A stretch of 64,000 nt of DNA from JAWPMT01 sp965242775 (GTDB lineage Bacteria > Bacteroidota > Bacteroidia > Cytophagales > Cyclobacteriaceae). The translations under genes and the position numbers were made by a program. Shown in pieces: positions 8,678 to 16,554 of the stretch. The notes under the pieces were generated by a model. The model had not been told where the DNA came from. It saw only the letters and a list, made by a program, of their open reading frames with translations, and made no database searches. Each line of letters begins with the position of its first letter. Within the stretch, counting starts at the first letter, position 1. The stretch lies in contig CBDETI010000034.1 in the NCBI GenBank assembly GCA_965242775.1, forward strand, positions 124,001-188,000, in the 5' to 3' direction.

Positions 8678-10048
8678 CTACTTATCCCAGCTTTTCAGGA
8701 AGGTTTTTATAGTATCAATGCGTTCAGCGCTCAAGCGAATGTGTCCGAATTCCGGATATTCGATGGTACGTGCATTCATAAAAAACGATTGATACTTCTC
8801 CAGATTGGATGGAGGGGAAGCCGGGTCATGTGCATGTACGAGTATTAAAGTGGGTGTAACAATCAATTGAAGGTCTTTCTCCGACCAGGTGGCTCTATTA
8901 GGTTGCCATTGATCGAATAAGCTCACCAGTGGATTGAAAAATGCCAGCCCTGGTTGCATCCAGGGCACCCGCTTTAACTGGCCGGAATAATCGCCATGCG
9001 AACGGTCAGAAAAGTCATCATAACTCATCATCGTAATGTAGGCGGAAGTATTTCCAATAGTTATCATGCTAGCTGGGAAGGCGCATATGTCTTCCAGTAT
9101 TTTCCTGTCTCGAGCGAGTATGCCCCGAACAAACTTCGGGAACTCGCTAAGCGGATCGCTTTGGTAAAGGAGGTACCGCGCAAAGTATACCACATCCTGG
9201 GCATTAAGAATGAATGGTTTCTCCCATAGCGTGAGTTCGATAGGGCGCTGAATAACGCTGGAAACAGCGTTTGTAAAGTCTTTTCCGGGGCTTTCCAATT
9301 GCTTGCGGCAAGTTGGATCAGCAAGGCATTCGATTTCGAAGGTCTCGAAAGCCTGCATGTAATTGTCAATTATCTCAGAAAAGAAATCCGTATTTACCGA
9401 AACGGGTCCATACATCACTGCACTTCTGATCCGATTTCTTTCAGCATCCATTAAAAGCTGGCCCAGTTTGGTACCATATGAAATACCCAGCAAGTGGTAA
9501 TCGTCATATGGCAGGAGATTCATTAGGGCGCCAATGTCCTTGGCAACACTGAAAGAATTATACACTGAGGTATTCAAGGCCAGGCTGTCGCAATACTGAT
9601 GGAACCAGTCCATTAGCCTGACCATCCCTTCCATCTCCTGAGATGGTGTAAGATCATCGGCCAGCAATTTGAAAACCCCTTCACCAACGTCTGGCAATGG
9701 ACTGGAATATCCAACACCACGATGATCTACCAGGATCAAATCGCGCACCTCATTTAATCCTGAAGCAGCCCAAAAATTGATGGTTTCCAGCGAAGGCCCA
9801 CCTGGCCCACCATTCAGGTATATCACGGGTGGCTTGGAAGTTTGAGTCTGTGAATGAACGACAGCAAAGCGAATTATTATAGAGTCCCGAGGATCCTCCC
9901 AGTCCTCCGGAACCAACAATTCACCGCAGCTAATGTTCAGCGTTGGATCCAGTTCCTTGATAAATTCACAACTGCGAACACTGAGTGCGGGTTCAAGCCC
10001 TGCACTACAGGCCATTGTTAGCAGCCCTAATAGCGGTATCACTCTCAT
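8678..10048 (-). CDS. S33-family alpha/beta hydrolase lipoprotein (peptidase-like)
   Basis: A 456-residue envelope lipoprotein of the proline iminopeptidase/tripeptidyl aminopeptidase group. The signal peptide ends in a lipobox with Cys14. The oxyanion-hole motif GGPGG is at 80-84, DHRG at 108-111, the nucleophile elbow GISYG centres on S190, and the other triad members are probably D408 and H436. Enzymes of this family release N-terminal residues from short peptides, often with a preference for proline, but some are esterases. A lid domain is inserted between the nucleophile and the C-terminal acid. The gene is divergent from the ilv operon and convergent with sucC. The substrate is not predictable. 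Confidence 0.82.
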   Translation of the reverse strand: MRVIPLLGLLTMACSAGLEPALSVRSCEFIKELDPTLNISCGELLVPEDWEDPRDSIIIRFAVVHSQTQTSKPPVIYLNGGPGGPSLETINFWAASGLNEVRDLILVDHRGVGYSSPLPDVGEGVFKLLADDLTPSQEMEGMVRLMDWFHQYCDSLALNTSVYNSFSVAKDIGALMNLLPYDDYHLLGISYGTKLGQLLMDAERNRIRSAVMYGPVSVNTDFFSEIIDNYMQAFETFEIECLADPTCRKQLESPGKDFTNAVSSVIQRPIELTLWEKPFILNAQDVVYFARYLLYQSDPLSEFPKFVRGILARDRKILEDICAFPASMITIGNTSAYITMMSYDDFSDRSHGDYSGQLKRVPWMQPGLAFFNPLVSLFDQWQPNRATWSEKDLQLIVTPTLILVHAHDPASPPSNLEKYQSFFMNARTIEYPEFGHIRLSAERIDTIKTFLKSWDK

Positions 10049-10369
10049 ACCCTAATATTAATGTCGACGATGGCCCAACTTCAGTTGAATTATGGTCAGT
10101 GGCAACACCAACAACGCCAATCACAACATGTCACCACCGAATGGTACCGCGACTTAAATAGATCCCCCATATCAACCGGAGAAGATTGTGTATCTGAGAA
10201 CGCATTGTGGTCTGAAATTATGAATACCGCAGAAACATATCCTTTTTCAATACCCCAATTGAGAAATTCACTAATTATGACCTGATTTTTGGAAAATCGC
10301 AAAAAGAGAAAAAAATAATTTTAAAGATTTGCCGATTTGACAATCATTATTCTATTTTTGACCCAGCAA
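10049..10369. other. Intergenic region between the hydrolase and the ilv leader
   Basis: This 321-bp stretch separates the divergent hydrolase and ilv genes. Its right end holds the ilv promoter. A 74-codon open frame at 10061-10285 has no recognisable motif or family resemblance and I do not treat it as a gene. No terminator, tRNA or repeat is visible in the left 270 bp. Confidence 0.5.
10328..10360 (+). promoter_or_regulatory. Promoter of the ilv-thr operon
   Basis: TTTG at 10328-10331 and a perfect TATTTTTG (TAnnTTTG) at 10353-10360 are 21 bp apart, the canonical Bacteroidota housekeeping promoter layout. Transcription should begin a few bases after 10360, so the leader peptide ATG at 10370 would be almost at the 5' end of the transcript. 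Confidence 0.7.
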
Positions 10370-10444
10370 ATGAAATTATTGTCTGAAAATATTGTCGTAA
10401 CCATCATTATTCTAGTCGTGGGGCTTAAGAACCGGGGATGGTAA
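10370..10444 (+). CDS. Ile/Val/Thr/Leu-rich attenuation leader peptide
   Basis: A 24-codon frame lies between a consensus promoter and an intrinsic terminator in front of ilvE. Residues 8-17 read IVVTIIILVV, ten consecutive codons for the amino acids made or regulated by the operon. In all it has 4 Ile, 4 Val, 4 Leu and 1 Thr codons. The last codons (Gly-Trp and part of the Arg codon) contain GGGATGG at 10435-10441, complementary to the 5' arm of the terminator. A ribosome stalled on the Ile/Val run leaves this arm free; a ribosome reaching the stop codon covers it. This is the logic of classical amino-acid attenuation. It has no Shine-Dalgarno sequence and lies a few bases from the predicted transcript start. 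Confidence 0.85.
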   Translation: MKLLSENIVVTIIILVVGLKNRGW

Positions 10445-10480
10445 CGATGTAAACAAATAAAAATACAAAGACGCCATCCC
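10435..10480 (+). promoter_or_regulatory. Antiterminator hairpin of the ilv attenuator
   Basis: GGGATGG (10435-10441) is exactly complementary to CCATCCC (10474-10480), with one further G-U pair possible (T10442 with G10473). Forming this helix consumes most of the terminator's 5' arm and would allow read-through into ilvE. The 3' half overlaps the terminator stem, so the two structures exclude each other. Confidence 0.7.
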
Positions 10481-10502
10481 GAACAGGATGGCGTTTTTTT
10501 TT
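10471..10502 (+). terminator. Intrinsic terminator (attenuator) upstream of ilvE
   Basis: ACGCCATCC (10471-10479), a 6-nt loop, GGATGGCGT (10486-10494), then a run of nine T from 10494 to 10502. It is placed between the leader peptide and the ilvE ATG at 10510, where a terminator only makes sense as a conditional attenuator. Confidence 0.9.
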
Positions 10503-10509
10503 ACTTAAA

Positions 10510-11400
10510 ATGTATTACGCAGATAACACAATCGTATTCCTGGACGGCCGCTGGATAAAGGCAGCGGATGCCAAGGTGAGTTTATTTGGACAAACCATGC
10601 ACTATGGCACTGGTGTCCTGGAAGGAATCAGGTCCTATCGCACTGAAAACCACTATAAAGTTTTCAAGGCAAAAGAGCATTTTCAGCGACTCAAAAATTC
10701 CGCACAGCTCATGTTTATGGATCTGGACTATTCGATCGAAGAATTAACTCAGATCAGCTACGAATTACTTGAGAAAAATAACCTCACTGATGCTTACATC
10801 CGACCGCTGGTGTTTGCGGAAGAAGATATGATGTTGCGACCTACGAATAAGGCGCACTTATTTATGGCGGCCTGGAAGTGGAAAAAATATAATGGTTCAG
10901 ACCCCTTGGAGATCATGGTTTCCCAGTACAGAAAACCAAGTGGAGCGGCCGTGCCTATTGAAGCAAAAGTGGTTGGAAACTACTCTGCGGCCACACTCGC
11001 CTCAGCGCAGGCAAGGCAGCTGGGTTACCATGAGGCCTTATTGCTGGATGCTGAAGGTTTCGTCGCCGAGGGCCCAGTCAGCAATTTCTTCTATGAGAAA
11101 GATGGCACCCTTTACACGCCAAAAGCAGACCGGATACTTGCAGGCATCACTCGGTCAACCATATTCGAAATGGCTGCTGAACTACATATTCCAATCATCG
11201 AAAAGAACATCACTCCCGACGAGCTTTACGATGCGGATCAAGCGTTTTTCTGTGGGACGGCCTCAGAAATAAGTCAAATCAAAAGTATCAACGGGGAAGA
11301 AATGAGGGGTAGCTGGGAAGACTCGGCCTCTTACTCTTTGCACTTCTACTATCAGCGAAAAGTGCGATTCAACGAGCTTGAGGACCTTACAATTGTTTAG
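10510..11400 (+). CDS. ilvE: Branched-chain amino acid aminotransferase
   Basis: A 296-residue fold-type IV PLP aminotransferase that interconverts branched-chain 2-oxo acids and Ile, Val or Leu using glutamate. The PLP lysine is predicted to be K153 in EAKVVGNYSA, and the phosphate-binding threonine lies in the later GITRST segment. The N-terminus (MYYADNTIVFLDGRW) and the early SLFGQTMHYGTGVLEGIR segment are family hallmarks. It is the first structural gene behind the attenuator, only 7 bp after the terminator T-run, and its stop is 2 bp from the ilvD start. No Shine-Dalgarno sequence is seen, as is usual here. Confidence 0.95.
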   Translation: MYYADNTIVFLDGRWIKAADAKVSLFGQTMHYGTGVLEGIRSYRTENHYKVFKAKEHFQRLKNSAQLMFMDLDYSIEELTQISYELLEKNNLTDAYIRPLVFAEEDMMLRPTNKAHLFMAAWKWKKYNGSDPLEIMVSQYRKPSGAAVPIEAKVVGNYSAATLASAQARQLGYHEALLLDAEGFVAEGPVSNFFYEKDGTLYTPKADRILAGITRSTIFEMAAELHIPIIEKNITPDELYDADQAFFCGTASEISQIKSINGEEMRGSWEDSASYSLHFYYQRKVRFNELEDLTIV

Positions 11401-11402
11401 TC

Positions 11403-13073
11403 ATGAGCCTTAATAAACACTCGAAAACGATCACGCAGGACCCGAGCCAACCTGCCTCGCAGGCTCAGTTATACGCTACTGGCCTAACCGAAGCAGACCT
11501 CATGAAAGCGCAGGTTGGGATTGCTAGTACAGGTTTTGAGGGCAATCCGTGCAATATGCACCTCAACATCTTAGCACATCAGGTCAAGAAAAGTGTAAAA
11601 GAAGCAGACCTGGTTGGACTCATTTTCAACACAATCGGTGTAAGCGACGGCATTTCGAACGGTACCCGCGGCATGAAATATTCGCTCATTTCGCGAGACA
11701 TCATTGCCGATAGCATCGAAACAGTATGCAATGCCCAATTCTACGATAGCTTAATCGCAGTTGTAGGCTGCGACAAAAACATGCCTGGCGCACTCATGGC
11801 TATGGGGCGGCTGAACCGGCCATCAATAATGGTTTATGGAGGGACCGTAAAACCGGGCAAGTGGAAAGGTGAAGATTTGAACATTGTCTCAGCGTTTGAA
11901 GCCTATGGCAAGAAACTCGCCAATAACATTTCGGAGGAAGACTATCAGGGAATCATCAAGAACGCCATCCCTGGACCCGGGGCGTGTGGCGGCATGTACA
12001 CTGCCAATACCATGTCCTCGGCTATCGAGGCCTTAGGGATGAGCTTGCCCTACGGATCGTCCAATCCTGCCGAAAGCAACGACAAGACAGCTGAGATTGT
12101 CAACGTAGGCGCTGCGATCCGACACCTAATGGAAAAAGACATACGACCCAGGGACATTATGACCCGTGAAGCCTTCGTAAATGCTATTAGGGTAGTGATG
12201 GTATTGGGTGGCAGTACCAATGCGGTTTTACACCTGATTGCGATGGCCAAGGCGGTCGACGTAGATCTCAACTTAGATGATTTCCAACGACTTAGCGATA
12301 GCACACCCTTCCTCGCAGATCTGAAACCATCCGGCCAGTACTTGATGGAAGATCTGCATCATGTTGGAGGGACACCTGGCGTGATGAAGTTGATGTTGAG
12401 AGAAGGGTACTTACATGGCGATTGCCTGACAGTTACAGGAAAAACTATTGCAGAAAACCTGGAAGCAGTATCGGACCTCAGACAAACACCTACTATCGTA
12501 AAGCCTTTCGATCAACCAATTAAACCCACCGGGCATCTACAGATCCTTTATGGAAACCTGGCTCCTGAAGGATCAGTGGCAAAGATCACGGGTAAAGAGG
12601 GCGAATACTTCGAAGGCCCCGCCAGGATATATGAGGATGAATTTGAAGCGATCGAAGGAATTGGTCGGGACGTGAAAAAGGGCGAGGTGATCGTCATCAG
12701 GCAGTCCGGTCCGAAAGGAGCTCCTGGGATGCCGGAGATGCTGAAACCAACCAGCGCGGTGATGGGAGCTGGTCTTGGAAAAGAGGTAGCACTGATCACC
12801 GATGGCAGGTTTTCCGGAGGCTCTCATGGCTTCGTGGTTGGACATGTCACGCCAGAATCTCAGGAAGGCGGTCCTTTGGCACTGATCCGGGACGGGGACA
12901 TCATTTCCATCGATGCCAGAAACAACAAACTCGATGTAAAACTAAGTGCGGAGGAACTAGCCGACAGGCGCGCGAAGTGGACGCAACCCGCCTACAAAGC
13001 ATCGAAAGGCATACTCAAAAAATACATTAAAGCAGTTGGTACAGCATCTGAAGGATGCGTAACGGATGAATGA
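11403..13073 (+). CDS. ilvD: Dihydroxy-acid dehydratase
   Basis: A 556-residue iron-sulfur enzyme of the IlvD/Edd family that dehydrates 2,3-dihydroxy-isovalerate and 2,3-dihydroxy-3-methylvalerate to the 2-oxo acids, the third common step of Ile and Val synthesis. Cluster-binding cysteines are visible in GNPCNMHL, GCDKNMPG and GACGGMYTANTM. The C-terminal half has the swivelling beta-barrel with FSGGSHGFVVGH. Length is typical. It overlaps the acetolactate synthase gene by 8 bp, which suggests translational coupling. Confidence 0.96.
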   Translation: MSLNKHSKTITQDPSQPASQAQLYATGLTEADLMKAQVGIASTGFEGNPCNMHLNILAHQVKKSVKEADLVGLIFNTIGVSDGISNGTRGMKYSLISRDIIADSIETVCNAQFYDSLIAVVGCDKNMPGALMAMGRLNRPSIMVYGGTVKPGKWKGEDLNIVSAFEAYGKKLANNISEEDYQGIIKNAIPGPGACGGMYTANTMSSAIEALGMSLPYGSSNPAESNDKTAEIVNVGAAIRHLMEKDIRPRDIMTREAFVNAIRVVMVLGGSTNAVLHLIAMAKAVDVDLNLDDFQRLSDSTPFLADLKPSGQYLMEDLHHVGGTPGVMKLMLREGYLHGDCLTVTGKTIAENLEAVSDLRQTPTIVKPFDQPIKPTGHLQILYGNLAPEGSVAKITGKEGEYFEGPARIYEDEFEAIEGIGRDVKKGEVIVIRQSGPKGAPGMPEMLKPTSAVMGAGLGKEVALITDGRFSGGSHGFVVGHVTPESQEGGPLALIRDGDIISIDARNNKLDVKLSAEELADRRAKWTQPAYKASKGILKKYIKAVGTASEGCVTDE

Positions 13074-14811
13074 CATGAACACATCAACGCTCACGTTGCA
13101 GAAAGACCTCCCACCTAAATCAGGGCAACGGGTCAACGGATCGGAAGGCTTGTTGCTTTCCTTACTCCAGGAAGGCGTACACACCATATTTGGCTATCCC
13201 GGTGGTGCGATTATGCCAGTCTATGATGAATTGTACAAATATCAGGACAAACTCATGCACGTATTGACACGCCACGAACAGGGAGCTGTCCACGCCGCTC
13301 AGGGGTTTGCCCGCATCACAGGAAAGCCTGGCGTCTGTTTTGCTACTTCCGGGCCAGGGGCGACCAACCTGATTACAGGCATTGCCGATGCGCAGATCGA
13401 CAGTACACCTATAGTCTGTGTCACGGGGCAAGTCCCCTCGCATTTGCTTGGAACTGACGCCTTCCAAGAAACTGATGTGGTTGGTATTTCGATGCCAGTC
13501 ACAAAATGGAACTACCAGGTCACCAGACCCGAGGAAATTCCTTACGCCGTGGCCAAAGCATTCTACATCGCTAGCTCCGGACGTCCGGGACCGGTTTTAA
13601 TAGACATTACCAAGGATGCACAGTTCGGAGAATTCGATTTCGGATATGAGAAATGTGAAAAGATCCGAAGCTACCATCCCTATCCAATGCTCCAATATGA
13701 TAAGGTTCAGGAGGCCGCCCTATTGATAAATAAAGCAAAAAAACCCCTTGTACTGATCGGTCAGGGAGTGATTATCGCAGAAGCGGAGCAGGAGTTGCGA
13801 ATGCTCCTGGAGAAATCCGGAGCCCCCGGCGCCTCGACATTAATGGGCTTGTCGGCCCTCCCGGTGGACCACCCCAACTATGTTGGCTATTTAGGAATGC
13901 ATGGCAACTATGGACCCAATGTTAAAACCAACGAATGTGACGTTTTGATTGCCATAGGTATGCGTTTCGATGACCGGGTAACCGGCGATCTGAACCAGTA
14001 CGCCAAGCAGGCAAAAGTTGTTCACATCGAAATCGACCCTGCAGAAATCAATAAGAACGTAAAGGCGGATGTACCGATCAATGCCGATGCGAAACAGGCA
14101 CTCCAGGCCCTTCTTCCCTTAATAGAAGAGCAAGGTCATGCCGACTGGCTTCAGGAATTCAGCGCTTGCGAAAAAATCGAGGTGGATCAAGTAATCACCA
14201 ACGAACTTTTCCCTACTGGCGAGAAAATCAAGATGGGTGAGGTCGTGAGGCTTCTCTCAGAAAAAACCAAAGGCGAATCAGTGATTGTTACCGATGTTGG
14301 CCAACACCAAATGGTGGCGAGTAGGTACTACAGGTTTGCCAGTAACAAGGCCAATATTACCTCAGGAGGTCTCGGCACCATGGGTTTTGCGCTGCCTGCA
14401 GCATTAGGGGCCAAACTCGGTCAACCAGACCGAGAAGTGATTGCGATCATTGGAGATGGAGGTTTTCAAATGACCATACAAGAACTTGCAACCATCTTCC
14501 AGTACAAAATCGGGGTAAAAATCCTCATCATGAACAACAACTTTCTAGGCATGGTGAGGCAATGGCAACAGTTGTTTTTCGACAAAAGGTACTCCTTCAC
14601 GGAATTGGTAAATCCCGACTTTCAGGTCATAGCAAGGGGCTATGGCATTGAAAGCAACAAGGTTTCTGAAAGGCCTGATCTTGAGGAGGCCATTGCCAGG
14701 TTCATTGAGCACGAGGGTCCTTATTTGCTGGAAGTGGCAGTTGAGAAAGAAGAAAACGTATTCCCGATGGTGCCTTCCGGTGCCTCTGTATCAGATATCC
14801 GGCTATCCTAA
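13066..14811 (+). CDS. ilvB: Acetolactate synthase large subunit
   Basis: A 581-residue thiamine-diphosphate enzyme that joins two pyruvates, or pyruvate and 2-oxobutyrate, into acetohydroxy acids, the first common step of Val and Ile synthesis. The N-terminal PYR domain shows GYPGGAIMPVYDEL and the catalytic glutamate in RHEQGAVHAAQGFAR. The FAD-binding middle domain has GMRFDDRVTGD. The C-terminal PP domain has the ThDP/Mg motif from GDGGFQM to NNNFLGMVRQWQ. An N-terminal extension of about 20 residues precedes the domain start; the second Met (13075) is a possible alternative start. It is followed at once by its regulatory subunit. Confidence 0.96.
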   Translation: MNDMNTSTLTLQKDLPPKSGQRVNGSEGLLLSLLQEGVHTIFGYPGGAIMPVYDELYKYQDKLMHVLTRHEQGAVHAAQGFARITGKPGVCFATSGPGATNLITGIADAQIDSTPIVCVTGQVPSHLLGTDAFQETDVVGISMPVTKWNYQVTRPEEIPYAVAKAFYIASSGRPGPVLIDITKDAQFGEFDFGYEKCEKIRSYHPYPMLQYDKVQEAALLINKAKKPLVLIGQGVIIAEAEQELRMLLEKSGAPGASTLMGLSALPVDHPNYVGYLGMHGNYGPNVKTNECDVLIAIGMRFDDRVTGDLNQYAKQAKVVHIEIDPAEINKNVKADVPINADAKQALQALLPLIEEQGHADWLQEFSACEKIEVDQVITNELFPTGEKIKMGEVVRLLSEKTKGESVIVTDVGQHQMVASRYYRFASNKANITSGGLGTMGFALPAALGAKLGQPDREVIAIIGDGGFQMTIQELATIFQYKIGVKILIMNNNFLGMVRQWQQLFFDKRYSFTELVNPDFQVIARGYGIESNKVSERPDLEEAIARFIEHEGPYLLEVAVEKEENVFPMVPSGASVSDIRLS

Positions 14812-14823
14812 AAATTGATAAAT

Positions 14824-15417
14824 ATGAGTAATTCATTGTATACCGCAGATCATTCCGAGCAGTCTATTAAAGATCATACTTTATCGGTGCTTACCGAGGA
14901 TAAGGCAGGCTTGCTCAATCACATTACCATCATTTTCACAAGGAGAAAGATCAATATTGTAAGCTTGAATGTTTCCGCAACGGAAGTAGATGGCATGAGT
15001 CGCTTTTCCATTGTAATTCGATCCACCAGGGAGCAAGCGGAGAAAGTGGTCGCTCAGATTAGAAAACTCATTGATGTACTAGGCGCTTTTGTCTACAATG
15101 AAGACGACATTTATTATCAGGAAATAGCACTTTACAAAGTACCTACTCAGGCTTTTCTCAATGGAAATGTGATTGAGAAATTGGTAAGAAATAGTGGTGC
15201 TCGCATCCTGGTAATAGAGCAGGATCATATTGTCATAGAAAAAACTGGCCACAAGCAGGAAACCCATGAGTTGTACCAGAAGCTGGAGCCGTATGGGCTA
15301 CTGGAATTTGCCAGATCCGGGCGGGTGGCTCTCTCCAAATCCAAACGCAAAACGGAGACATTTCTGAAAGAGCTGGAGGAGACCCAATCAAATCAATTAA
15401 GTATCAAAGATTATTAA
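14824..15417 (+). CDS. ilvN: Acetolactate synthase small (regulatory) subunit
   Basis: A 197-residue regulatory subunit with an N-terminal ACT domain (about 20-95: HTLSVLTEDKAGLLNHITIIFTRRKINIVSLNVS pattern), which binds valine for feedback control of IlvB, and a C-terminal ALS_ss_C-like domain. The ATG at 14824 is preferred to an in-frame TTG three codons earlier. It is 12 bp after the ilvB stop. At about 200 residues it is longer than the 160-residue enterobacterial IlvH, as in many Bacteroidota. Confidence 0.93.
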   Translation: MSNSLYTADHSEQSIKDHTLSVLTEDKAGLLNHITIIFTRRKINIVSLNVSATEVDGMSRFSIVIRSTREQAEKVVAQIRKLIDVLGAFVYNEDDIYYQEIALYKVPTQAFLNGNVIEKLVRNSGARILVIEQDHIVIEKTGHKQETHELYQKLEPYGLLEFARSGRVALSKSKRKTETFLKELEETQSNQLSIKDY

Positions 15418-15443
15418 ACATAGCATTTTAACAATTTAGAATA

Positions 15444-16493
15444 ATGGCACAAATCAATTTCGGTGGTACCGAAGAGGAAGTGGTAACACGTGATGAATTC
15501 CCGCTGGAGAAGGCGCGAGAAGTACTTAAAGATGAAACCATTGCTGTTCTTGGGTATGGTGTCCAGGGTCCGGGTCAGGCGTTAAACCTGAAGGACAATG
15601 GCTTCAACGTCATCGTTGGACAAAGAAAAAACTCAAAAACCTGGGACAAGGCCGTTGCTGATGGTTGGGTTGAGGGAGAAACTCTTTTTGAGTTAGAAGA
15701 AGCTGCAGAGAAAGGAACGGTACTTCAATTCCTTTTATCCGATGCAGGGCAAATCGCACTTTGGCCCACAGTGAAAAAACACCTTACCCCGGGTAAGGCG
15801 CTTTATTTCTCTCATGGTTTTGGTGTTACCTATAACGATCAAACCGCCATCGTCCCCCCTGCTGATGTAGACGTTATCTTGGTAGCACCAAAAGGGTCAG
15901 GCACTTCACTTCGAAGACTATTTGTCGCAGGCAAAGGCCTGAATTCCAGTTTTGCCATCCACCAGGATGCCACGGGACGGGCTCGAGAGCGTGTGATCGC
16001 CTTGGGCATCGGTGTGGGATCAGGTTATCTTTTTGAGACCAATTTCCAAAAAGAAGTGTATTCCGACTTGACTGGCGAACGTGGCAGCTTGATGGGTGCC
16101 ATCCAAGGTCTATTTGCTGCACAATACGACTTACTTCGAAAAAAGGGTCATTCCCCGTCCGAAGCCTTCAACGAAACCGTCGAAGAGGCAACACAATCTC
16201 TCTATCCATTGGTAGCTGAGAACGGCATGGATTGGATGTACGCCAACTGCTCTACTACCGCTCAGAGAGGAGCCCTGGACTGGTGGAAGAAATTCAGGGA
16301 TGCCGTCGCTCCTGTATTTGAAGAGCTTTATGAGAGTGTGGAAACAGGTAATGAGGCCAAAATCACTATCGACGCCAATCAACAGGCCGATTACCGGGCA
16401 AAGCTGGAGGATGAACTGAAAGAATTGCAAGAATCTGAAATGTGGCAGGCAGGAGCCGCTGTAAGACAATTACGACCGGAAAACGCTAAGTAG
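15444..16493 (+). CDS. ilvC: Ketol-acid reductoisomerase
   Basis: A 349-residue NADPH-dependent enzyme that isomerises and reduces acetohydroxy acids, the second common step of Ile/Val synthesis. The Rossmann nucleotide motif is VLGYGVQGPGQALNL, with a basic VGQRKNSKTW segment that favours NADPH. The C-terminal knotted domain supplies the Mg-binding acidic residues in YSDLTGERGSLMGAIQ and ETVEEATQSLYPL. It is a class I-sized enzyme. A strong hairpin follows the stop, which could lower expression of the distal ilvA-thr genes. Confidence 0.95.
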   Translation: MAQINFGGTEEEVVTRDEFPLEKAREVLKDETIAVLGYGVQGPGQALNLKDNGFNVIVGQRKNSKTWDKAVADGWVEGETLFELEEAAEKGTVLQFLLSDAGQIALWPTVKKHLTPGKALYFSHGFGVTYNDQTAIVPPADVDVILVAPKGSGTSLRRLFVAGKGLNSSFAIHQDATGRARERVIALGIGVGSGYLFETNFQKEVYSDLTGERGSLMGAIQGLFAAQYDLLRKKGHSPSEAFNETVEEATQSLYPLVAENGMDWMYANCSTTAQRGALDWWKKFRDAVAPVFEELYESVETGNEAKITIDANQQADYRAKLEDELKELQESEMWQAGAAVRQLRPENAK

Positions 16494-16510
16494 AACCCCT
16501 AATTTTCTCT

Positions 16511-16540
16511 GGCTTGCCTTGAGACTGTTCGAGGCAAGCC
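16511..16540 (+). terminator. Intra-operon hairpin between ilvC and ilvA
   Basis: A 12-bp stem with one G-U pair: GGCTTGCCTTGA (16511-16522), 6-nt loop, TCGAGGCAAGCC (16529-16540). The following bases (TTTGACCTTTT) are only partly T-rich, so it may be a weak terminator or an RNA-stability element that separates the ilv half from the ilvA-thr half. Confidence 0.55.
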
Positions 16541-16554
16541 TTTGACCTTTTACT

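Noticed and set aside
10061..10285. A 74-codon open frame (glutamine-rich start) between the S33 hydrolase and ilvE
   Set aside because: No recognisable motif, no ribosome site, and a long antisense frame over the same DNA; more likely chance than a gene.
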